From Norana najaformis (taxonomy: Eukaryota; Annelida; Clitellata; Crassiclitellata; Hormogastridae), in contig OZ029920.1 in assembly GCA_964023275.1 (NCBI GenBank), forward strand, positions 4,940,014 to 5,004,013: a stretch of DNA of 64,000 nucleotides, written 5' to 3'. Below the pieces are notes generated by a model. The model worked only from the letters and a program-made list of their open reading frames with translations, had not been told where the DNA came from and did no database searches. This document shows positions 44,271-54,743 of the stretch, one piece after another (the first letter of the stretch is position 1; each line of letters starts with the position of its first letter). The translations under genes and the position numbers were made by a program.

Positions 44271-46295
44271 ATACTACTACTACTACTGCTAACACCTTCA
44301 TTAGTCCATGACAATTTCCATTACCCCTAACCGCATTACATTATATATTGAGCATTTCTTTAGGCCCGAAGAAAAAGAATAAATCAAGGACTATAAATAA
44401 ATGAGGCACAAACAGTTAATACATATCGCTCGTATCTAGATAACTATTATTATCTAGATAATAATTAAATTCTTGATCAACTAATACACACATTTTGATC
44501 TTTAATTGACAGTCTACGTGGAGTGGAAATAACTCATTGCAACTTTGGAAAAACTCAAGTGGAGGTCTGGTACGTAGCAAAAGAGACCGATGGTGAAAAC
44601 ATCGAGGAGGATCTGCGTAAGGAAATCGAACCACATGTCAACCCGTTCACACTGAAACTTGTAAAGAAAGCTGGCCTCCCGACCTTCAAGTACACTTCAC
44701 CAGGCCAGAGTACTAGTTTAAGGAGGGCAGACAGCTGCATTGGCGCCTACGTCTCCTTAAAAGGTATCCTACTTCACAAAGCAGCCGTAATGTAGGTCTT
44801 TCTTGGCTTTATCTTTAGATTGTTTTTTATTTTATAATTTCTTAATCGTTAGGATCTAGGGCAATGCTAGAAGCTAATCCCTGTTTACGATACCTCATCA
44901 TACCGGAAGCAAATACTGTTTGAATATACTGGGTTATAATATCAAATATGCTATCTCAACTCAGCACATCTGTAATTTCTCCTGATTGAGTCAGCGCTAA
45001 ACAAATTCGAATAATATCAACATTATCTTAGGATTTTTTATTTAGTGCGCACTAAATCAATAAAAATAATTGCACGTCTCCATGGGCTTCCGTATCATCT
45101 TCTCTAATATCAGAAGCAACGACTCTTATGAAATTACAAGGAATTATTGTACTTGTAATAAGAATATTGAATGGCGCCGCTTCATTCATAAATGAGACAC
45201 ATCGGTCGGCTATGGCCATGCGCCAGTCTTCACTGCTGCTTCCAACTGATTGCGATTCATATCACAGATATCCTTTGAAATAGGTCATTCTTCGTGAAGT
45301 CTTCATGGGAGTCAAAGTACCTCTCGGCTGAGGATGTATCCTATTTTCTTTGTCTCGATGTCAGGTAAAAAAGTCCTTCAAAAATCATCGGGCTGCAACC
45401 CCAAGACTTCCGTTCAAACCCGAACCTCGTGAGCTGCTCCAGTGGGGCACGGTAGCCGATTTATCAGAGCGCTTGGCTTGTAACGCGGAGTGTACAGATT
45501 AGAGCCTCCCGTAGTAAGGTTGCTGTGTAGGGACTTAGAGCAAATCCTTCACTCACAATTGTTTAGCGCTATCGATTTACACCCAATTATATAGTGGCGC
45601 TTAATAAATGCAGAATAATAATGTATGGTTTTCTAGATAAGAACAGCGGCGAGTCCAAGATGCACGCTGTTGTGGCCGGACATGACAAGAGACCCGGAGA
45701 TATTATTTACTTGAATCAGAATCCAAACCAGAGAATCGGCGAAGTGATGGTGGTAAAAGAAGGTCAAAACGATATTACTACTGTTAGTGGTGCGTGGTCA
45801 AACGACCGTTCTGGCAGCTACGATGTTGGGCTGGTCTTGACGGATGAACAGCAACGAGGCAGACATGAAAATTCGGTGACCACGAATCATTTCGGGGGAG
45901 TCAACTTAGCCAGAACTACAGCTATCCTTTTTCCTGAGGATATGAATGATCATCAGAAAGTAATGCTCTTTAACAACAGCAACACAGAAGGCACAGTACG
46001 CTACAACAACTACAACAGTCAAATTCCGCAAAAGTTCGGAATGATAGCAATAACGCAGCAGCCAGACGGGATACAACAAGCAGTCCACGGAGAGAGTGAG
46101 AGCGGAATACTCATCGCTGCCTTGGAACCTTACCCAGAGTGTGGGGAAAACCTTGTGAAGGCGGTTGGGATGTTGGTTGGAGTGGAAGAATTTGAAGCAC
46201 CTGAAAGCATATCGCTGGCGGTGCCAATTGGCAGAAATCTCCAAGAACTGCAAGAAGATGAATATTGTGCAAATAAAGAAATAGAATTTGTGTAA
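38066..46295 (+). CDS. Predicted intracellular trypsin-like serine protease, paralogue 1
   Basis: Six-exon model: 38066-38138, 39032-39091, 41567-41617, 42526-42598, 44513-44763 and 45637-46295; 1167 nt, 388 residues, GT-AG throughout with consistent phases. Exons 2 and 3 are small and symmetric (phase 1-1). Exon 5 encodes a pre-protease module (RGVEITHCNFGKTQVEVWYV ... GAYVSLK). Exon 6 encodes a chymotrypsin-fold-like domain: His185 in VVAGHDKRPGD, Asp232 in SYDVGLVL and Ser325 in SESGILIA. Spacings of 47 and 93 are close to trypsin's 45 and 93. The residue before the Glu of the Ser motif is Ser, not Gly, so oxyanion geometry and activity are uncertain. There is no signal peptide or membrane segment, so a cytosolic site is likely. 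It is paralogous to 54744-59566. The exon-6 start is set by TTTTCTAG and phase; the upstream open frame is intronic. Confidence 0.78.
38280..38400 (-). repeat. tRNA-headed SINE, reverse (copy in module b)
   Basis: Orthologous in position to 34680-34815: AAGGACCAGAAATCTAGAAA then TTGAACTCCAAACTTCT and the head at 38355-38400. Confidence 0.7.
39320..39540 (-). mobile_element. L2-like LINE 3' end, reverse
   Basis: ATAATCATAATCATAATCGT, CTAAGTCGCGGGAACCATCT and GTCAAGATCCAAGAGTCAAG. It lies just past the end of the module a/b similarity. Confidence 0.8.
39541..40239. other. Intronic sequence, nothing recognised
   Basis: Between exons 2 and 3 of the protease-like gene. A GC-richer patch at 39900-40000 may be an old SINE, which I cannot confirm. 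Confidence 0.4.
40240..41010 (-). repeat. Composite core-repeat array, reverse
   Basis: At least five reverse copies of the core or its variant: about 40255-40290, 40410-40445, 40545-40640 (best), 40690-40720 and 40975-41010. They are spaced by TTTAAATCCCTTTCCCAGAT-like and TAAATCGCTAGAAT phrases. Confidence 0.7.
41130..41525 (+). mobile_element. Two adjoining LINE 3' ends
   Basis: A decayed second-subfamily copy (41130-41270) followed by an L2-like copy (41275-41525) with CACCATCCACCGTAGCCATC, TTTTGACTGAGCGCCTATGA and GGGATTACGATTACTGTTAC. It ends about 40 bp before exon 3. Confidence 0.7.
43030..43395 (+). repeat. Three head-to-tail copies of the composite core repeat
   Basis: Near-identical units starting at about 43050, 43182 and 43287, each running from TTTAACGAC to AAGGCAGTGGCGGAG. 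This is the youngest-looking cluster of the family here, in the intron before the pre-protease exon. Confidence 0.85.
44010..44292 (+). repeat. Core-repeat fragment followed by (TAC)n microsatellite
   Basis: A core copy at 44060-44108 leads into ~175 bp of TACTACTAC interrupted by TGC and CACTACTTCTACCAC. TAGTAGTAGT also precedes other core copies (44047, 50207), suggesting the repeat's tail is a TAG/TAC run. Confidence 0.8.
45420..45540 (+). repeat. tRNA-headed SINE (Thr-like), forward
   Basis: CACGGTAGCCGATTTATCAG and AGCGCTTGGCTTGTAACGCG match the Thr-like head at 16500-16590. In the last intron of the protease-like gene. Confidence 0.6.
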
Positions 46296-46935
46296 AAACG
46301 GAATATCATGTCAGTGGAAATTCTACAGTTGTTTCCACAATTGAGTAAACACCGTTTGCTAGATTACTTGACGACTGAATGTTGCTGTGCACTGTAGCAC
46401 TATAACTAGTTTTCTATATAACACTATTATTGTGCATGCTTTAAATTGACTTTCATAAAAAATATCCGTATTTTCAGTTTGATTCGCAACTATTGTTGCC
46501 TTAAAACACAACTACTGTCAGCCAAGAATGCTTACAAGAAACGTGCCTTTGCTCAGCAATATACAGTATTAACCAATTAGCATGCCTATAGTAAGTAATG
46601 TGGTTGGTTTGCTGTGGTATAATTGAACCCAGAAGAATACAATTCACGTAGCATATGCATCAGATATCATTGCAATCCTTAGGCGTTTTAAATCAACGGA
46701 GGATTGAGTACAATCTTATACATGTAAGCACGAAGAATACAACGGGCCAGGCATAATTATTTTTATGTGGAATATTTTGCTGCTCTTGATTTATTTCTTA
46801 TTGGGCTTGTGTATTCTATTGCATATTGTATCGTGTATTGTGTACATTGACATTTCTTTTTTATCTTTCTGGGCGTATTTTTCACGTCTGCAGCTAATCT
46901 TTTAAATGTTTTGACAAATGTTCATCTTCATGTAG

Positions 46936-46941
46936 AATAAA
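46936..46941 (+). promoter_or_regulatory. Candidate polyadenylation signal of protease-like paralogue 1
   Basis: AATAAA about 640 bp after the stop, with no repeat between them. If used, the 3' UTR would span 46296 to about 46960. Confidence 0.35.
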
Positions 46942-47165
46942 CTGTGACCATTATGTATCAATAGATACTGGACATGGTTTTACACTTTGAAGAAAACTTT
47001 TGTATTTTAACTTGACACAACCATATTTTAAAATTATGTAGTAAATACAGTAGGTTTAAAGCAACAAACTTTTGATTACGATTACATTTCAATGCATTTC
47101 CTTGTTGGTGATCAGCTGTCTTAGAATACTTACTTAAGTCTGCAAAAAAATTTTCACAAAGTGTT

Positions 47166-47332
47166 CAGTGGCGGATTTAACTATAGGCGTGGGGAAGGCG
47201 TTTCACCCCGCGCCCCTCTTGACTGTATACCGGCGCCCTCAGCCCAGACCCGTGCATGGTGGACTACTGATAGTGGCGCCTCTCTGGAAATGCTCTTGTC
47301 CCTACAAGCAAACAATCCTGGAGCCGCCACTG
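47166..47332 (-). mobile_element. MITE-like element with CAGTGGCGG ends, reverse
   Basis: Perfect terminal inverted repeats CAGTGGCGG ... CCGCCACTG. The reverse complement matches 30105-30253 (TCCAGGATTG end, ACCCGTGCATGGTGGACTAC). Non-coding, 167 bp. Confidence 0.75.
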
Positions 47333-47339
47333 AAATTGG

Positions 47340-48029
47340 TGTCAAAAGTATATTCAAAATAGGCCTACTGCTCCATATTACATTTTCAAAAAGCCCTTTT
47401 GGTAAGTATTTCATCTATATGTTGATATACTTTTGCATTTCATTTTAAACTAATGCAGTATTTAATTACATATTTGTACAAAATACTTTTGTGGAAAGAT
47501 AGAAAATACGGAAGAAGAAGTTGCAACAATTTTGTAAATGTTAAACTGGTATCAGCAGATTTATCACCATTCGGAATGACAATAATATAAGTAATCGGCC
47601 AATTCGCGGTGACAGGGCAAGAAGAACTCACACAACAACGAACTGAAGAAGTGAAAGCAAAATCAGTGAGAATGTTTTAATTCTGGAAACCGAAGCTTTT
47701 GCAGTTGAAGAAAAAAACCAAAAGAAAGATGTAACCTACGGTCGAGGCGAGGAAGTCCACCTTGCAGAAGATGTATATGTAATTTCTAAATGTGCATGTT
47801 TAACAACAGCTACTGAATGGCCACGACCCTGCTCTTTTTCAATGAATTACTAGGAATAGTAATCTCCAGATTTCTACAAATCGCTACAAAAATCGCTATA
47901 AAAACCGCTATAAAGGCCATTAGATTAGATTATTATAATAATGTTCAAGGCATCAATCGACGGTCGCTCCATGTCTCTTAGCTAATTCTTGCCTAGCTTT
48001 TCAGACGTAATAATATTAAGATAAAAGTA
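47340..48029. other. Intergenic, nothing recognised
   Basis: No gene. Short SINE- or LINE-like words near 47930-48000 (ATCGACGGTCGCTCC) recur near 14665 and 36715, suggesting an old dispersed repeat. Confidence 0.4.
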
Positions 48030-48420
48030 ACCTAATGTCGACGTCAACGACTCTACCTGGCAGCCATAAAATTGTCGTTAAGTATTCAAAAGTAATAATG
48101 TTAGGCTCTGTTTAGAAACCTTTAAATCGCCTCTTCCGAGATTATATAACTCCCTTTCACCAGTTTTAACGCCGCCAATGCCCTTAGTCGGGTAGTGCCA
48201 GTCCCAAGCCTAGATAAAGGGGAAGGAGACGTCAACGGCCTCTGATGCCATAAGATGTCGTTAAACACTGGAGACTCCTACTACTAATGGGTAATCAACG
48301 TGAAGTGATATTGGCTGAAATATGCCTAACAGTGAGAACTGCTCAAAGCCTTTTCCTGTCGACGTCAACCGTCTTTGATGCCACAAGAAGTCGTTAAAAT
48401 ATTGGATCCTAATCGGTTTT
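48030..48420 (-). repeat. Composite core-repeat array, reverse
   Basis: Copies at about 48040-48080, 48168-48275 (best: GCCAATGCCCTTAGTCGGGT to AAGATGTCGTTAAAC) and 48360-48400, with TTTAAATCGCCTCTTCCGAG between them. Confidence 0.75.
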
Positions 48421-48659
48421 CTTTCATTCTAGTAAACAAGTATAAAATCGAGCAAATCGTTAGTAAAATTTTCTAAGTATGTATGCATGTCTATGAAGCG
48501 CCTTTCAAGAGCTTCTCAACTTCAGGTTTTAAAATTTTCTTCTGAAAACGTATTGTGAAAACTTGAAAATTTCTTATGCGTCGGCTAGAACAGCTCGGAT
48601 TTTCAGCGGGCGTATGACAGTTCATGGCCCTACCAATTGAATTACCTAAATAATCTCTC

Positions 48660-48840
48660 AAAGAGCATTTGACACTTCACCTCTTGCAAATTCTGCACTG
48701 GTCTTTCACTCAGAACTGAAAACAATACTTTTCCAAAAATCTCTTCCTGATTCTTCCTCTCCTCCTTACCTCACTTCTCGCTTCAATTTCCAGCACAATC
48801 CACAGTTGCCGTCCGACTGTCTGCCTGCCCTGGTTTATGC
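48660..48840 (+). mobile_element. L2-like LINE fragment lacking its 3' tail
   Basis: TGCACTGGTCTTTCACTCAG, AATACTTTTCCAAAAATCTC, then ending at GTCCGACTGTCTGCCTGCCC without the usual ATTACG tail. Confidence 0.7.
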
Positions 48841-48884
48841 AAAATTAGAAACACGTGTCGTTAAGGTTCCTTAATGCAATATAT

Positions 48885-50600
48885 GCTTCTTAATCTTAAT
48901 TAATCTAAAAACCAAAAGAACCCACAAATACTTGGCGTTATACAAATATTTAGACGATGTAAACAAAACAAAAACTAAAAAAGAAACATATTTGACGCTA
49001 GAACAGATAAATCAGTTTCACAATTAAACATTTTACGCTGTTTTCACTCAAATGAAGCAAACTTTACTTGAGTTGAAAATGTTTGGTGTTGGGTAATTGT
49101 TTTTGTTTAACGACGCTGCATCATAGCGAATATGAATGGCGTCGCCCTCCTCCTTTATCCAGGATTCGGACTGGCATCTCCTGACCAAAGACAGTGGTGA
49201 AGTTGATTAAGCGATTAGTTTCCTGTGTTTACTGTCAATGCCGTTGACGTAAGTTCTCAAATTCTTCATAAGACAGGTGGTTGTTTTCCACAGTTAAAAG
49301 ACATCTCATGCACCAAAGAAGCAATTATAATGGTGTCTAAGTATGAAATAGTTGCAGAAATGCCGTGCTTAACAACGTCTTGTGGCTGCCAGGAACGCTG
49401 AAGTCGATCTTACCTTACCTTACCTCAGAATTTTGGCACAACACAAAGTCTATAATTTGTTAATGATTCCGTGAAATTTATCAGGGTTCAAATATAAATT
49501 GGTGAAATTAACAAATGCATGAATGCCTCAAAATCCATTAAAATTTGTAATTAACGCATCAGCCCAATGGTTAGGGTAATAGATTGCTTGGAATCCCAGA
49601 ATTTGGAGTTTAAAATTTCAAAATCCTCGTCAAAACAGACATATATATATACAGTATATACATGCGCCTCCTTGCGAACGGAGGTATAAAATGACTACAT
49701 TTACCATACATTGTTAGTGCGAACCTGCCGAGGTACAGAACCGAAATGAACAGCAGAAGCGGGGCTGTGGATTAGCGACAATAGTAGCAGTAGTTTTCAA
49801 TGTTTAAGGACATCTTTTGGCATCAAAGGCCGTCGAAGTCGAACGGGACAAAAATTAAAACAGTTTCACTGTATTTTATTGTATGAAGAAAACCGGTTAC
49901 ACAGTAACTAAATAAGAGCGAGGGATATGTAACCCAAGAAAAAGCAAACTGTTTCTAAAACAGTGCCATATTTTTATTCGTAATATTAAGTGTTCGACCA
50001 CATCTTACGGCTATCATATCTGTTAGTAGTTACCAATGTTTAACGACATCTTATGACTTCAAAAGCCGTTGACGTGTATTGGAAAAACCTACAGGGGCCT
50101 ACAATTTTCACTGTTAGGCATATTAAGCATTCAGTATTAGACTTTTTAAAAGCCGTTGACGTCGACCTTACCTTACATACCCATTTTGATGAAGGCCGCT
50201 GTAGATAGTAGTAGTAGTTCAGTGTTTAACGACATCTTATGTCATCAATGGCCGTTGACGTCGCCCTCCTCCTTTATCCAGGTTTGGGACTGGCATTCGC
50301 GAAATGAGAAGTATATAATACAGGGATAGTGATTTAGAGGTGTCTAAATGTGTCCTAATAACATTATTAACAGCCAGCGTTAAACGACATCTAGTGGCTG
50401 TTAAGGCCGTTGGCGTCGACCCTACGTTGCATAATGTATTTGACGTCAGGATTTTTAGTTTCTGTTTCCCGATGTTGTGTCTTAAAGAATATGATAAACG
50501 TCGTCCTCCTCCTTCAGATTCGTTGTTTGCTGTAACCAAAGTTCAATTTGCATCAGTTTGCATTAATTTGCATTAATAGACATTAGGCCCTACTATACTT
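48885..50600 (+). repeat. Duplicated upstream block (partner of 32755-33530) with core repeats
   Basis: 48885-49200 and 50430-50600 match the block upstream of module a. Core copies are at 49110, 49800, 50040 and 50222. A degenerate tRNA-like SINE head lies at 49555-49630 (CCCAATGGTTAGGGTAATAG). Confidence 0.6.
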
Positions 50601-51590
50601 TAATATGCAATACTATGCAACGATTACATCGATTGCTTTCTTGACATTTAATTAGTAAATTCCTTGTAAATTTGTATTAGCTTATTTGCACTATTTGCAT
50701 ATTGACAGCTTCTTATCTTATAGTTAAAAGTTTTGTTAATATTTTGTGCTCTACCGATATTGTTAAACAATTGTTGTCTAATCTGCATCCAAGATGCTGA
50801 AAGTAGAAAAGTGAATCACCCAAAATTGTAAGGTTATCCACTTTTTAAATCTGTAATATTTCGACATTAGTAAGTAAGTAAATACAGTCAACTAATATTG
50901 TTTCCGGCTGAAATCCCAAACCTGTTTTTCTTCTTGGCCGAAGCCTGGGTATTTGTTGGCCTACCCTTTTGAGGCGCTATAGAAACGACGCATCGACCTG
51001 GGTGCAAATAAATGTTTATTAATAGCGATTGCTTTTAGCAGAACTCCAGCTTTTCATATAGGCAATTCTATGATGGCTCTATTATAACAATGATATGAAC
51101 AAACAAAGGCCAAATCAATAACCAACGTCTGTCTTGGGAGCCTATTTGCCAAGCTCTCTGCCCCCGTGTAGGTTCGAATGTCCAAGAGCATTATTCCTGA
51201 CGTTGTTGGGCCTCATTTTTCAGTTTATCGTATGCGTCAACCATCATCCAGTCTAGTAGCATTAATTTTGTTTAGGTCTTCCTCTTCTTCTGCGAGCATT
51301 AAACAAATAATGCTCTTCTACAGAGAACAATTTTGCAATTAATATAATTGTAACTGTCCTGATATAGTGGCAACGAGTCAGTAGCTAACGGATGTAATGA
51401 GAACGATAATGAAATTATTATAATTCGGATGGAGTTCATGTACTCATTAATACAACATATACACGTCCTCATACAGAACAGTTCGATGCTGACGTCGAGT
51501 CCAATTCTATTCTTTGTGTTCCTTCACTTATTTCTAAAGAATGGTCTTAATATGCGCTTTAAAATGTTATATTTAATGCTCAATTCCGTT
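50600..51590. other. Intergenic, nothing recognised
   Basis: AT-rich, no gene or clear repeat seen. Confidence 0.4.
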
Positions 51591-51900
51591 TCTCCGCAGT
51601 GCTCTTAACAAACGCATTAAGAATCCTAATTTAGAATGTTTAAAGCGATGTCAGCGGTGCTTTCAACGCGCACTTAGCGTGTTTGCACTCCACTGTATAA
51701 CACAAGGAAACTACTGCGTAAGCGAGCTGGTGTAATTTCAAGTACCGTCCGCCTGTCAGGTACTAAATTGTACGCCTTGGTGACAGAGGCACAGCGTGCG
51801 TAAACAACTTGCCCACGGTCGTTACACGGATTCGAACCGCAGCCGCATAATCATTGATTGATCTAACGAGTTACCGATTGACCACCCTCCACATATTGAC
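51590..51900 (-). repeat. Duplicated block plus SINE, reverse
   Basis: 51595-51760 matches 33370-33530. It continues into the tRNA-headed SINE (GGTGACAGAGGCACAGCGTG, AAACAACTTGCCCACGGTCG) seen in full at 55485-55795. Confidence 0.65.
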
Positions 51901-52197
51901 ACCACCCCATACCTATATTGTATTTTCTTTTTCGTGCATTCAGACAATATCTCTACGTAGGCCTATTTGGGCTTGCGTCATATAATTAACATGCACTTTG
52001 GGTTCGAGTAAACTAAAGTGCATGATTTTATGCGCTGCGTGTTTTCAATATCATATCGGTTTACTGTATGTCGATCTCTTTGTCGTCTTAGGTTTTGACG
52101 AATGTGCGAAGGTGTGGATCACACAATCAAGTCAGCAGGAGAGTCTTGAACCTGAATGCATTTGGTGTTTCAAAAGCCGATATTTATTGATTGATAG

Positions 52198-52310
52198 TGA
52201 TCGTAATCTCGAGATTTCTACAGCGCTCAACAAAAGCTAAGTCGCGGGAACCAGCTCATTCAAAGGCGCTCAGTCAAAACAAAATCGATAGGCAAAAGGG
52301 TTCGGTAAGT
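52198..52310 (-). mobile_element. L2-like LINE tail, reverse
   Basis: GATCGTAATCTCGAGATTTC, TAAGTCGCGGGAACCAGCTC and GCGCTCAGTCAAAACAAAAT. A diverged core-repeat copy follows at 52890-52965. Confidence 0.75.
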
Positions 52311-53149
52311 GGTCATACATTCTGGAAATGTTTACTACAGATAAGAATCCAAATATGTAAATCGACTGAGTGGTGCCAGTGCACAGTGACGACAGCTGAT
52401 TACATGCAAACAGCTCCTGTCCATAGTCAAACATTATAAGGCTTTCTACTAATGCCACTGTGTTTGCCAAAACTTGCATGTAGAATAGGAAATTTTCTTG
52501 TTCTGCATCTGGTCGTGATTGCGTTTGTCAAAGAGATTACGTAATCAAACGGCGGTTTAAGAGGGTCGTCTGTCCATTTGCGCTTTCGACAGAATTCTTC
52601 ACAAGCGAAACGTAGAATAACTGCTTATTACTCAAAAGCTTTAACAGCTTCAGTCTTGTCATTCTTCTGTGGTTGCTTAGTTGTCACGTCCTCGCTTTTC
52701 CTCTAGTCTTGCAGGAACATTAAGGGTTCGCTCAGTTCGAAGCGATATTTTAATAAAACTAACGAAAATAAAGTTAGCATTACGATCTAGAAAGTTCTCC
52801 TCAGTTGGATTCACTGATGTGGATTGTCTGATCTCTCCTTAATCTGCTCCGATCTTAATCTCTCTAGAATTCCCTCTTGCTAGTGTAGTTGCTTAACGAC
52901 GCTGTGTCATAACAAAGGTGATCAGCATCGCCCTCCTCTTTATCCAGGCTTCGAACTGCATGGAACCATCACAACATGACAGTTAGAATCCTATTTTATC
53001 TCGCCTTTATGTTGACCGTAGATCTTGGCTGTGACAGTAGTAGGCTATTTTGCACTGTTGGCGTGTAAAAATTACTGTACTTCAATTTCTGCCGACGTCA
53101 CTGTCTTGGATAGTTTCCGCATTCCAAACTATTTTGTTCAGGCACCTAC

Positions 53150-53670
53150 TGAAAGCTATGGATAAAATCTGGAAAAGCAAAGCCATAAAGCTGGAGACAA
53201 AACTGAGCGTTCTGAAAACATGTGTTTTCAGTAGCATGCTATATGGATGTGAGGCTTGGGTAGTAACGAAAGATGTTGAAAGAAGGATACTGGCCCTTGA
53301 GAGAAAATGCTATAGGAAGATTATGAAAATAGGATGGACACAAAAAGTAAGCAATGCAGAACTATACAGACAGATACATCTCAAAGAGAACTTGATGCAG
53401 AAGGTACTTCAGAGGAAGCTGGGATTATTTGGTCGCATATGGAGAATGAGCAACGTTTGGAAGATCAAGACATTAGTGTTCGGAATGATGTATGGACCAA
53501 ACAAGAGAGGACGACCCCATAAAGAATGAATAGACGACATAATCGAATGGTGTGGAACATCAGTCCAGGAGCTGAGCCACGCCTCACTGGAAAGACAACA
53601 GTGGAAGAACATAGTGAAAATGGCATCGGACACCTACGGGCGTTGTACCCAAGGTTTATCATGATGATGA
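53150..53670 (+). mobile_element. LINE ORF2 C-terminal remnant (RTE-like)
   Basis: The frame 53050-53529 reads KAMDKIWKSKAIKLETKLSV, LYGCEAWVVTKDVERRILAL and RKLGLFGRIWRM. After a stop at 53527-53529 the same frame continues LERQQWKNIVKMASD. This is the C-terminal portion of an endonuclease/reverse-transcriptase ORF with one stop, 5' truncated. Confidence 0.8.
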
Positions 53671-54199
53671 TCTACTGATTAGGTTCCGTTCTTGATAACA
53701 TTCCCACGTGCGTATAAAGGCACCAGTACAGAGTAATTTGCAATAAAAGCAGTCCTCTGTATCACACAAAGGCGTTCATTTCGTGCAAATAAGATATAAT
53801 TTATACGTTTGTTGCTCAGGGTCCGACAGAAATCAATATTACCGAAGATTTCTTTAGTTCAGTTGTATGACGCTAAGAATAAGGAATAACAATAACTACT
53901 ACGCTCTATGATCCAGGTTAGTGAATTTCCTATCAAGGAAATTCCTAATGCTCCAGCTTAACGCAATTCGATCTGCCTCTGCATGATCGATCATCTAAAT
54001 TCTGTTGGGTATTGGGCTTTTGAATCCACACACATAGCTGGTACAGCATGATTAGATGCATGCAGGCAAGCAGTTCACGTAAGCTGTTACTTTCTAGCTA
54101 TAAATAAATGAATCAGGTTGAAGAGATCCAGAGACCTGCTAACGAAGAACTATGAATGTTATAAAGAACGGAACCTAAGCGGTAGTACGTGTACATAGT

Positions 54200-54406
54200 A
54201 TAATTACCGGAACACCTCACAACTAAGAATAAGTATTGGGGCACCACTCAACTGAGTACAAGTACTGGAACAACCAACAACCGACAGTAATTACTGGAAT
54301 GTGAGTAATATTTTTGCCATTGAATAATAATATTAATAGTAATAAATATAATTAACATTATTATTATTACTATTATGACTATTATTATAATAATAATAAT
54401 TATTAT

Positions 54407-54444
<38 letters not shown>

Positions 54445-54610
54445 CTAGTATTATTATCATCATCATAATAATCATCATCATCAGCCTCATCGTCGTCATT
54501 ATCATTATTTATTATTATTATTTTAAGCCAAAAATCATATCACATTCCAGTAATTATAGTCAGATGTGTTTTAATTATAGACTGTTGAGGGGTGTTCCGG
54601 TAATTATACA
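54200..54610. repeat. Fold-back repeat with 29-30-bp monomers around a microsatellite
   Basis: Left arm: three tandem 29-30-bp units (54200, 54229, 54258) plus a part unit, each like ATAATTACCGGAACACC then CAAC. The right arm (about 54540-54610) carries the inverted sequence (GGTGTTCCGGTAATTATA; CATTCCAGTAATTATAG). The centre is ATT/AGT microsatellite (54305-54530). It ends about 130 bp before the start codon of the second protease-like gene. Confidence 0.75.
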
Positions 54611-54743
54611 ATATAATAATACTAACCTGGACAGGATACTTATTGATAGAGGTCAATTTCTGCTCTGCATTTGATCAGTTGCGAATACAATTGGTCTACA
54701 AGTTAACTGGAATATCGTTGTATATGCTTATATTCTAGCTAAT

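Noticed and set aside
44062-44330. Poly-Tyr, poly-Leu, poly-Ser and poly-Val frames
   Set aside because: All are readings of the (TAC)n microsatellite.
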